Both the position numbers and the translations under genes were made by a program. Positions 8,845 to 17,294 of a stretch of 43,622 bases of DNA are shown one piece after another. This DNA comes from Nanobdellota archaeon (GTDB lineage Archaea > Nanobdellota > Nanobdellia > Woesearchaeales > SM23-78). The notes beneath the pieces were generated by a model. That model searched no databases. It was not told the origin of the DNA and was given only the letters and a program-made list of their open reading frames with translations. The stretch spans positions 1-43,622 of the forward strand of contig JAHJQO010000028.1 of NCBI GenBank assembly GCA_018819305.1, written 5' to 3'. Positions within the stretch are counted from its first letter, which is position 1. Each line of letters begins with the position of its first letter.

Positions 8845-9846
8845 TTAATTAGACACATCCTGTATTATAATTGGTGTCTCAATGAACTGTCCATATCTGT
8901 ATCTGAGCCTTATGTTGAGCAAATCCTGGAACACTCTTCCTGCACTAGGTCTTGATCTCTCAATCACACAACTGATAGTTGTAGGAGCTCCCTGATAAAG
9001 CTTGATTCTTCCTCTGTTGCTGCCTCCAAACCTAGAACAGGCAATAGCAAGACCACTGTCACTTAGAGGCTCAACTTCAATATCCACAAAGTACTTGTTA
9101 AAGTTTCGGACACTGAAATCACAAACTTCTGACAAGTCATCAGAATTTACAGGCCTGCCAAAGAACTCACCAATACCAACATGCTCTACAACAAAGTTAA
9201 CTTGTATTTTGTTTTCTGCCATTGGATTTTCTATAAGGCTGGTGACATGCAATGGACCTCCACTATTCTGAGGAAATTTCTCGCCTGATAAACTACAAAT
9301 ACTCTCGTCCTGAATGTTTTCGAGTACATCATCTTTAATACAAACCTGTGAGGTGGCAATTGTCTCATAATCATAGCACACATCAGCTCTTATTGTAAAT
9401 TGGGTGTTACCATGAATATTAGGTGCATAAGTCAAAGTTTCAAAAGTTGCAGATGTGATTTCACCTGGGAAAATAGTTCCATCAAAGTTTCTTCTTGCAC
9501 CTCTCAAAGGAACATTCATAACCTGCCTGATATCATTGTCTGAGACTCCAAATTGGTCAGGATTAATTCCTTCAAGCCTTACCATGACAAAAGAATTGTC
9601 TGTGCCAGGCCCCACATCAGCTTCTCCCTGATTTTCAATAACAATTCCTACGCCAAAAGGAAATGTTCCTGCATCATGAATCATTGCTGGCGGCATTCCT
9701 TCAATCAAGTAAGTGTTTAATCCGACTGTTCCGCCAATAAAAGACTGTGAAAGGTCTTGTCCTGTACCTTGATCAGTACAGCTGGTTACAAAGAGAAGTG
9801 CTATTATTGCAACTAAAAACATTATTGTTTTGTTTAATTTTTTCAT
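8845..9846 (-). CDS. Putative lipoprotein, paralogous family member 2
   Basis: Lipobox-like FVTSC; GTVGLNTYLIEGMPP; GGPLHVTSLIENP...NFVVEHVGIGEFF; C-terminal RLRYRYGQFIETPIIIQ matches member 1. Confidence 0.75.
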   Translation of the reverse strand: MKKLNKTIMFLVAIIALLFVTSCTDQGTGQDLSQSFIGGTVGLNTYLIEGMPPAMIHDAGTFPFGVGIVIENQGEADVGPGTDNSFVMVRLEGINPDQFGVSDNDIRQVMNVPLRGARRNFDGTIFPGEITSATFETLTYAPNIHGNTQFTIRADVCYDYETIATSQVCIKDDVLENIQDESICSLSGEKFPQNSGGPLHVTSLIENPMAENKIQVNFVVEHVGIGEFFGRPVNSDDLSEVCDFSVRNFNKYFVDIEVEPLSDSGLAIACSRFGGSNRGRIKLYQGAPTTISCVIERSRPSAGRVFQDLLNIRLRYRYGQFIETPIIIQDVSN

Positions 9847-9960
9847 TTAAATCAACCTCCAGGTTCACATGTTCACATATTACATGTTATTTAATTTTAT
9901 TTTTATATGTTTTATTTTTTTATTTTGTTTCTAAATTAATATAATTAATATCATATCCTA

Positions 9961-11298
9961 TTATATTCCTCTTTTGATTAAAACTCTTTTTTGCATTGTT
10001 TTTGAATAGCCGTACCATAATTCTACGACAAGAGGAGTCTGATAAGCAGATTTGATTCCAGAGAAAGGAATATCATAAGCACAAGTAATAATACCCTTTC
10101 CTGTTTCTGGATTTAATCTTACAAAATCATTTGGAGTACAAATAAGTCTTTGAAGGTCTCCCGACACCCTAATATCTCCTACGTAGATAACATTCAAATC
10201 CTCGTTTGTCACTCTGCCGGGGGAATAAGGACTGCATTTTTCTAATCTTCCCGGATCATAGACATCACCACCACCAACATTACTAATATGTATGGTAAAG
10301 ATTGCCTGTCTTGGAGTGTTTTCCTGCTCAATATGTGTGATTGCCACAGGAGCCCCTTGTCCTTTAGTACCTGTAAAAGCTTTTGGATAACAAACTTTTC
10401 TGTTTTGCGAAAATGGAGTGGGATCAACACATACTACTGGAGCAGCATAAGTAGCATATAAAAAGCAATTTGTAATCAAAAAGTCCTGATAAGTCTGGTC
10501 AAGACCAGGAGGCCAATTTCTAATAGTACCATCAAAGTTTACATAACCAATTTCTCCTCCAGGATATTCATAAGTATCTCCTGCAAGCAGGTATTCAACA
10601 CCAAAGTTTCTTGAGAAGTCAATTCCCTGAAACAAACCAATCATAAGTCTGCCATGATTAGCATATTCTACATCAATACCCTGATCATTAAATCCTATTG
10701 AGTATCTTTCTTGGCCACCAGCAGATCTTCTATAACCAAAATCAACCCCTCCTAACCGGTTTGGATCAAGAGCTCCAGAATATAGACCATCTGAACCAAA
10801 GAGATTATTAACAAAGACATCGAGAGTGCCTTCAGAACCTACTCCAACAAAAAAGTCATCACATCTCAGAGTGCCGCCAAACTCGCCAAAGCCAATATTT
10901 CCAATATCAATTATGCAGGCAGAACCTCCTGCTCTGGCAGGATTAATGCCTTGGACTTCAATCATAAATGGATCATAACCAGATAAAAATATTCCTCCTC
11001 TTGAAAAAGAAGAACCTACATTTGCAACTTCAATATTAACATCAAATGTGTTATCATAATTATCTCCATAATAATACATCTTATAAGGTGGCAAACCTGG
11101 AATAAATGCCATTTCTACTCCTCTGACACCTTGATAATATTTATTTTCTTCAAAATTATAAGGATTCTGATTATCTCTAATTACACCAGTTCCACATGCC
11201 GAAAGAACAAAAAGTAATAATACTAGTAATACTACTAATAATCCTGGAATTATCAATAAACCTCTTTTTTTGCTGTTCCTAACCATTCTTAAAATCAC
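9961..11298 (-). CDS. Putative lipoprotein, paralogous family member 3
   Basis: Lipobox-like VLSAC; GVRGVEMAFIPGLPP; GAPVAITHIEQENTP...FTIHISNVGGGDVYDP. Confidence 0.75.
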   Translation of the reverse strand: MILRMVRNSKKRGLLIIPGLLVVLLVLLLFVLSACGTGVIRDNQNPYNFEENKYYQGVRGVEMAFIPGLPPYKMYYYGDNYDNTFDVNIEVANVGSSFSRGGIFLSGYDPFMIEVQGINPARAGGSACIIDIGNIGFGEFGGTLRCDDFFVGVGSEGTLDVFVNNLFGSDGLYSGALDPNRLGGVDFGYRRSAGGQERYSIGFNDQGIDVEYANHGRLMIGLFQGIDFSRNFGVEYLLAGDTYEYPGGEIGYVNFDGTIRNWPPGLDQTYQDFLITNCFLYATYAAPVVCVDPTPFSQNRKVCYPKAFTGTKGQGAPVAITHIEQENTPRQAIFTIHISNVGGGDVYDPGRLEKCSPYSPGRVTNEDLNVIYVGDIRVSGDLQRLICTPNDFVRLNPETGKGIITCAYDIPFSGIKSAYQTPLVVELWYGYSKTMQKRVLIKRGI

Positions 11299-11406
11299 CT
11301 TTGTTGTTTTTAGTATATAAAACTTTTCCTAAATACGCGTAACAATTGATTAAATGACATGAATGATATAAGTTAAATAAAAAATTATGCTGTTATAAAA
11401 TTATGA

Positions 11407-11426
11407 TATTATGATATCATAATATT
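11407..11426. repeat. 20-bp perfect AT-rich palindrome ATATTATGATATCATAATAT
   Basis: Exact palindrome in the intergenic region between lipoprotein members 3 and 4. Confidence 0.6.
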
Positions 11427-11461
11427 ATAATAATCATTATAAATCATATTATAATTTATTA

Positions 11462-12946
11462 TTATGATGATGCAGGTTCAGCTTCAGGAGGTGCAGAGCA
11501 AGCACTCTTACAATCTTCTTCTAAGTTATGAATTGAATTATATGTTGTACAGCAAAAGCTATCTTTAGGCATCAATACATATCCATCATTTTCATTACCA
11601 CATGCGGTATCTTTTGCTGAAGCAACGCATTTCTGAGCTTTAGTATGACAAATGCCATCTTCTAACCTGAATTCTGAAGACCTGCACTTAATCTGGCAGC
11701 AATAGCTTCCACCAGGACAATAATCTGAATTAGGCACGCACAAACCATTAGGAAATAGCTTGTCACAATCATTCTTACTGCACTGGCATGCAAAACCACC
11801 TGCTGCAAAATTAATAGGATATTTGGAATTAGGGGGCTGGCAATTGCCGCCTCCATTAGATTGAGAGCAATAATCACATTTGGTTTTACACTCCCCTCCA
11901 ATTCTTACTTGAAATGGCAAAGAGCAGTCAGTCACTGTGTTTGAAAGGTCACCATAAACATTTAATCTTTTAATTTTGATTTCATCAGAGACAGAAGTCA
12001 AATATACATAAGACAAGTTTACAGTAAGAGAAGATAAATAATTATGATGCCCAATCACCAAGTCTTCATCATGAACCTGGCAGCGCACAAATCCTTCTCC
12101 ATTAAAAAGACGCATAGGATTGGGAGCACAGAAAAGTTCCTTGCCATCTGATAGAGCAGCTCTCACATCAATTGTGTTAAAATCTTCTCTATATAAATTC
12201 TGAAAAGAACAAACCCTGTCAAAGTCAGCAGGATTATAAGCAGGACTTAATACACTGCCTCTTCCTTTGTTGCTCACATGAATTGTAAACACAGGCCTGA
12301 CACTGTCTGGACCTGCAGGCTGGTTATCAACTTCCACTCTTGTGACAACAACAGGCGCACCCTGGCCAGATGATGCAAGGTCTTGTTGATAACAAGCCTG
12401 CGTTCTTAGGTTTTCACCATAATTTGAAAGGTCAACACAAACCATCTCAGAAAAAGTCGTTACATAAGGATAACATAAAGAAGCAAAAATCTGAGTGGAA
12501 GGCTGTTCTCTCTGGCCTTTTATTAACTTAGCTTTAAGATTTGTAAATGTTGTAATTATTTCATAGCCTGAAGGATAATATTTTGATTTTCCAGGCAATT
12601 GAAGACCTCTAAGAATCACTCTGTTATCATCAACAGTCAAGCCATCGATATTTCTGAGCTCAGAAACATCAAAATAAAAAGGATCAATATTAATTGATAA
12701 AATAGCTTGCCTGTCTTCCAATATGTTATAAGCGCCTCTGTTCTCCAGTATAAAACTTACACTAAAGCTTGATTCTTCATATAATTCATAAGGAGGCGAA
12801 CCTTCAAGGAAATCTATTTCAAGTCCTTTTGTTCCCTCATAATAATTAACTTCATCAGAAGTAGGCACCATATCACAAGAAGTTAAAATAAGAGAAGCTG
12901 CAAGTAAAAAAATACACAACCAATTTATTATTTTATTCTCTGACAT
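11462..12946 (-). CDS. Putative lipoprotein, paralogous family member 4, with Cys-rich C-terminal domain
   Basis: Lipobox-like ILTSC; GTKGLEIDFLEGSPP; GAPVVVTRVEVDNQP...FTIHVSNKGRGSVL; about 20 Cys in the C-terminal ~150 aa. Confidence 0.75.
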   Translation of the reverse strand: MSENKIINWLCIFLLAASLILTSCDMVPTSDEVNYYEGTKGLEIDFLEGSPPYELYEESSFSVSFILENRGAYNILEDRQAILSINIDPFYFDVSELRNIDGLTVDDNRVILRGLQLPGKSKYYPSGYEIITTFTNLKAKLIKGQREQPSTQIFASLCYPYVTTFSEMVCVDLSNYGENLRTQACYQQDLASSGQGAPVVVTRVEVDNQPAGPDSVRPVFTIHVSNKGRGSVLSPAYNPADFDRVCSFQNLYREDFNTIDVRAALSDGKELFCAPNPMRLFNGEGFVRCQVHDEDLVIGHHNYLSSLTVNLSYVYLTSVSDEIKIKRLNVYGDLSNTVTDCSLPFQVRIGGECKTKCDYCSQSNGGGNCQPPNSKYPINFAAGGFACQCSKNDCDKLFPNGLCVPNSDYCPGGSYCCQIKCRSSEFRLEDGICHTKAQKCVASAKDTACGNENDGYVLMPKDSFCCTTYNSIHNLEEDCKSACSAPPEAEPASS

Positions 12947-14753
12947 ATATTCTCTGCCTCTTTTCTATTTTGTAAAGATATTTTGTCTGCGCTACAAAAG
13001 TTCTCTGGACTTTCTCAGCACCTGCAAGGAAAGTATTAGGATCTTTGACATGAAGCCTACATGTTATGGACTGAAATGTTTCTCTTGTATCTCCAAGTTC
13101 ATCTTTTTTGAAAGAATAAAAATCATAACCATCTTCAGACATGAATGGCGGTCTTTTTTCACCAACAGCCCATCTGTCACATTTCACAAGTTCAAAATCA
13201 TCTGGAACTTGTATTATAAATTCTCTGACATCTTCAATCGTTCCATCTGACCAACGATTATCAATTGTTACTCCTAACACAGGCTCTCTGGAATTATACA
13301 AAGTATCAATGGCAACTGGCTGGTCAACCATTGAGGCCATGCCTAACATCACTGGACCGTTGGTATAAACAGCTCTGGATAATCTGGGAATATCAAGTTC
13401 AGTGTTAATATTCTTGCCCTGAAGATCATAAGCTCTTCTGGTTTCAATATCAACAAAAGTATAAGTTACATAAGCCCAAGTTTCAAAATTAAACCAAGCA
13501 CCAATATTTGCCAAATATGAACCTACTTCTAAACCATCAAAAGTACAGGCCATAGTATTAAATTCTTCTCCTAATATTGAAAACCTCTCAGGATCCCATG
13601 TGGTTGTTACCCCTATTCCTGCTTTATCAAGATAACAAATAGGTGAAGCAATTATTTCATCACCAAAACTCTTACCACGAACATCAGCCCAAACCACAGC
13701 AGGCTCGCCAACATAAGTATATTTATCACGCAAACGCACATTATCAACATATAGCCCTACTTTTTCTTCTTCATTATTTTCTATCATCCCTGTATAATAT
13801 CCTATGCCAGATTGATTCATCACATCCTTGGCCCAAGGTATTATTTTAATCGAATCCCAGAATTTTGTACCTATTTCTGCTGTCTTTTCCCAGAGATATT
13901 CAAACACCACTCCAACTTGGACCAATTCATGCCTGCCTCCAATATCCCCAACAGCACCAGGTCTTAAATTAAAACCAACTCCAAAAATAAAAATAAATAA
14001 TAAAAACAAAATCCAAAAATTAATATATTTGTGGACAAAAGGAATCTTAGCTTTTAAACCAATATATATTGGCCATATTGGAAGAATTGCAAGGAAAAAA
14101 GTAACCCAGTCAAATAAAGTAGTACCTGCCATAACATTAAGTTTGGGCACTGCATATAGAAGTGTGGGGACAATAACATAAAAACCAGATATCATTATGA
14201 ATAACATTATTTGCTTTGGATTTGCAAGATGACCTTCTTCTTTAGAAAAAAACCATATGGCTAGAAGTATCAAAGCACCATACATACCTATGGATGCATA
14301 AAAAAATACACTGCGGTTAAATCTTAACAACAAAACATCCAAAAGCTGAATGCCGATTGCAATCCAAAACAAGAGAATCAGATCAGTTGAAGCTTCTTCA
14401 CCATGAGCCCATTTATTTGTTCTTTTTCCAGCACCAACAACAGCACCTGTCATCAAACCAGCGCCTCTTCCAACACCACGACCAACAGATCTACCGGCTG
14501 ATGCCATTGCATTTCCTGCTGCTTGGTCAACGGCTTTGAGTTTACTTCCAGTAGAACTCGCAGCATTTTTGACTTTTTCATAATTAGCTCTTCGAGTCTC
14601 AGCATTGGCTTGTTTTTCTTCTGCTTTTGCAGTTCTTTCCCGAACCGCCAACTCTCGTTCTTCTAATTCTAATTTTTTTCTTTCAATATCTAATTTAATT
14701 CTTTCAATATCAGAATCTGAATGTTCAGTAGAATCTTCTTCACTCATAGTCAC
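12933..14753 (-). CDS. Coiled-coil multi-pass membrane protein with large C-terminal domain
   Basis: N-terminal charged coiled coil (IERIKLDIERKKLELEERELAVRERTAKAEE), Gly-rich segment, several TM segments; overlaps the next gene by 14 nt. Confidence 0.7.
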   Translation of the reverse strand: MTMSEEDSTEHSDSDIERIKLDIERKKLELEERELAVRERTAKAEEKQANAETRRANYEKVKNAASSTGSKLKAVDQAAGNAMASAGRSVGRGVGRGAGLMTGAVVGAGKRTNKWAHGEEASTDLILLFWIAIGIQLLDVLLLRFNRSVFFYASIGMYGALILLAIWFFSKEEGHLANPKQIMLFIMISGFYVIVPTLLYAVPKLNVMAGTTLFDWVTFFLAILPIWPIYIGLKAKIPFVHKYINFWILFLLFIFIFGVGFNLRPGAVGDIGGRHELVQVGVVFEYLWEKTAEIGTKFWDSIKIIPWAKDVMNQSGIGYYTGMIENNEEEKVGLYVDNVRLRDKYTYVGEPAVVWADVRGKSFGDEIIASPICYLDKAGIGVTTTWDPERFSILGEEFNTMACTFDGLEVGSYLANIGAWFNFETWAYVTYTFVDIETRRAYDLQGKNINTELDIPRLSRAVYTNGPVMLGMASMVDQPVAIDTLYNSREPVLGVTIDNRWSDGTIEDVREFIIQVPDDFELVKCDRWAVGEKRPPFMSEDGYDFYSFKKDELGDTRETFQSITCRLHVKDPNTFLAGAEKVQRTFVAQTKYLYKIEKRQRIYVRE

Positions 14754-14796
14754 AAATCCTCTTTTTTCTTAGAAACAAAGAATTATCAAACAACAT

Positions 14797-15984
14797 CTAA
14801 ACAACATCTGCTCTCAGCTCAACCACATCAATTGCATTTGATTGAGGTGATATCTTGACAGCATTTGGACCAACAACCAGCATCTCAGGATCAAGCATTG
14901 TTTGATAAATTATATCTTGTGTTTCAAAGTAAATCTTAAATCCATTAATCTCAAGTGTACCTCTTTTAATAGTTGAAGCATCTGCAAATCTTAAAGTCAT
15001 AACAGCTCCTCTTTGACCATAATACATTTGCTCATGAAGTGCACTAGGAACATTAAAGTAAAATACGGGCTGCACAGATTCCTGCAAGAAAGTGCTGAGT
15101 TTAGGCATATCAACTAAAAATGAACCTGTATTTGTGGTTGCCACAAGAATATTGTCGCCTGGCTTAAGGAATTCCTTGCTTACCTCTATGCTTGTCATTA
15201 CACCGCAATCAGGATAACTGGTATAAAGCGGTCTATTATTAATTAGGATTTGAACAAGTCCTTCTTCTCTTGGAGGACAGTCAGGCAGGAATTCAAGCAA
15301 AGCTATTTCCATGTTTTCATATTCAGTAGTTGACATAGAAAAATGCTGTTCTGATAAAGCACCTGAATAATCAGTTACTTTGCCTGATACTAGTACATTT
15401 TCTAGTTCATATTCATTAAATCTCCAAAATGCGGCACCTGTTGATGAAGCTGCAAAAGTTATTATATTCTTATCTTTTAAGTATTCTGCTGGTAAGTTAA
15501 TAGGTAAAGGACTTGGATCTGTTACATCACCTTCAAATATTTTGTATTCATTAAGCCATATGATGAGCATGCCATCATGTTTTTTTACATTAAAAGAAAG
15601 TTTCAAATCATTCATTGTTCTTGAGTCATAAAAAAATGTCATTTCTTCAATCTTGTCACTAAATGCAGAATTTTTCACATACAAGGATTCTGTTCTTTTT
15701 ATTTCATTGGCATTAGTCACAGTAAAAACCATGAATGAAGGCATAGTGTGCTCTATGATGTTTGCACTGGCAGGATTAATACGCCCTGGTGTTTGAGAAA
15801 ACAAAACACTTTTTGCACCTTGAGGTATGGTTCCATCACCACCTGCACCATCCTCTCCCAAAAGCCTTGCTCTGTCTGCAGGGGACAAAAAAAGAATATA
15901 CCCAATTATTAATCCTGCTATAATAAGTATTGTAATAGCTGCATTTGAAGCAGAATGCGCATGTTTAGATTTCAATCTACTCAT
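14797..15984 (-). CDS. Membrane-anchored surface protein, unknown function
   Basis: N-terminal TM anchor AAITILIIAGLIIGYILFLSPADRARLLG followed by a beta-rich-looking ectodomain. Confidence 0.65.
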   Translation of the reverse strand: MSRLKSKHAHSASNAAITILIIAGLIIGYILFLSPADRARLLGEDGAGGDGTIPQGAKSVLFSQTPGRINPASANIIEHTMPSFMVFTVTNANEIKRTESLYVKNSAFSDKIEEMTFFYDSRTMNDLKLSFNVKKHDGMLIIWLNEYKIFEGDVTDPSPLPINLPAEYLKDKNIITFAASSTGAAFWRFNEYELENVLVSGKVTDYSGALSEQHFSMSTTEYENMEIALLEFLPDCPPREEGLVQILINNRPLYTSYPDCGVMTSIEVSKEFLKPGDNILVATTNTGSFLVDMPKLSTFLQESVQPVFYFNVPSALHEQMYYGQRGAVMTLRFADASTIKRGTLEINGFKIYFETQDIIYQTMLDPEMLVVGPNAVKISPQSNAIDVVELRADVV

Positions 15985-16062
15985 AAGCTTTTCTTAATAA
16001 TCAAGATATATAAATTTATTGGTTTTTACGAGAAGAGATAAATAATAAACATGACAAAAACA

Positions 16063-16187
16063 AAAACCAAACATTTTTGTATCTCTATCTATGATAGAGA
16101 AAACGAAAACCAAAAATTTTTGTATCAACAAAGGCAGAGCCTTTGAGTGCCAAAAGTAAACTTTTGAGCACTTCATCAGAGATGAAG
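16063..16187 (+). repeat. Palindromic repeat array upstream of pelota (copy A)
   Basis: Near-tandem AAAACRAAAACCAAAMATTTTTGTATC copies plus perfect hairpins CTCTATC/TAT/GATAGAG (16083-16099), CAAAGGC/AGA/GCCTTTG (16129-16145), CAAAAGT/AA/ACTTTTG (16151-16166, flanked by GTGC..GCAC) and CTTCATC/AGA/GATGAAG (16171-16187). Confidence 0.85.
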
Positions 16188-16232
16188 AAAACGAAAAACA
16201 TTATATATAAACAAAAGAATCTGTATATAAAC

Positions 16233-17294
16233 ATGCAAATCATAAAGAAGAACCTGAAACAAGGAGAAGTAACGATTAAGGTAAACAGTCCTGAAGATCT
16301 CTGGTTTTTAAGCCAGGTGATTGAAGCAGATGACAGTATAAAAGGCAAAACAGAGCGAAAAATCAAGATTGGAAAAGAAGATGAAAGAAAGCAGAGTATT
16401 GTACGCAAGAGCATATTTCTTGAAGTTAAAATTGAAAAAATTGAATTTCACAAATATTCAGAAAATCTCAGAGTGGGAGGAATTATTTTACAAGGACCTG
16501 ATGATGTGCCTCGTGGCAGCCACCATACATTTAATGTTGAATCTGGAACAGTTATAACAATAAAAAAACAAGAATGGATGGGTTATCAGCTTGAAAAACT
16601 CAAAGAAGCAACACAAAAACTTAAAACCAAGATTCTTATTGTTCTTATGGACAGAGAAGAAGCTCTTTTTGCCATGCTGAAACATCAAGGGCATGAAGTT
16701 CTGACAAACCTTAAAGGAGACGTGGCAAAAAAAGATGTGGATGGAGGAAGTGCAGGCGGAAAAAAGAATTTTTACACAGAAATTATTGAAAAACTCAGAG
16801 AATATAACAAAAGATTTGAGCCTCAAAACATCATTGTAGCCAGCCCCAGCTTTTGGAAAGAATACTTAATGAAAGAAATGCCTGATGAATTAAAAGCAAA
16901 AATCACTCTCTCAACTTGTTCAGATATAAAAGAAACTTCTCTGCAAGAAGTTCTTCAGAGGCCTGAGCTTTTCAAAGTTCTTGAAAGCGACAGAGCAGCA
17001 AAAGAGCTTAGTATGCTGGATGAATTGCTAAAAGCCATATCAAAAAACGAAGCGTGTTATGGTATGAAAGAGTGCAAAGAAAAAACTGAAATTGGAGCTG
17101 TAAAAGAGCTGCTTGTCAGCTATGACTTCCTGCAGGAAAGCAGAAAAAATAACAAGCACCGAGAAATAGAGCAAGTAATGAAGCTGGCTGAGAAAATGAA
17201 GGCCAAAGTAAATATTCTTAGCACAGAAGATACTGAGAAAAAACTTGTTGGCTTAGGTGGAATTGCTGGTATTCTAAGATGGAAAACAGAATAA
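16233..17294 (+). CDS. pelA: Pelota/Dom34 ribosome rescue factor
   Basis: MQIIKKNLKQGEVTIKVNSPEDLWFLSQVIEADDSIKGKTERKIKIG...; ATG 16233 preferred over the TTG at 16143 that lies inside the upstream repeat. Confidence 0.9.
   Translation: MQIIKKNLKQGEVTIKVNSPEDLWFLSQVIEADDSIKGKTERKIKIGKEDERKQSIVRKSIFLEVKIEKIEFHKYSENLRVGGIILQGPDDVPRGSHHTFNVESGTVITIKKQEWMGYQLEKLKEATQKLKTKILIVLMDREEALFAMLKHQGHEVLTNLKGDVAKKDVDGGSAGGKKNFYTEIIEKLREYNKRFEPQNIIVASPSFWKEYLMKEMPDELKAKITLSTCSDIKETSLQEVLQRPELFKVLESDRAAKELSMLDELLKAISKNEACYGMKECKEKTEIGAVKELLVSYDFLQESRKNNKHREIEQVMKLAEKMKAKVNILSTEDTEKKLVGLGGIAGILRWKTE

Noticed and set aside
16082-16187. tRNA, CRISPR or ordinary terminator interpretation of the hairpin array
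   Set aside because: No tRNA T-loop/acceptor features; hairpins differ in sequence and spacing from CRISPR repeats; no upstream same-strand gene needing a terminator.
16143-16232. N-terminal extension of pelota from TTG 16143
   Set aside because: Extension is palindromic-repeat sequence; the conserved pelota N-terminus starts at ATG 16233 with TATA-like sequence just upstream.
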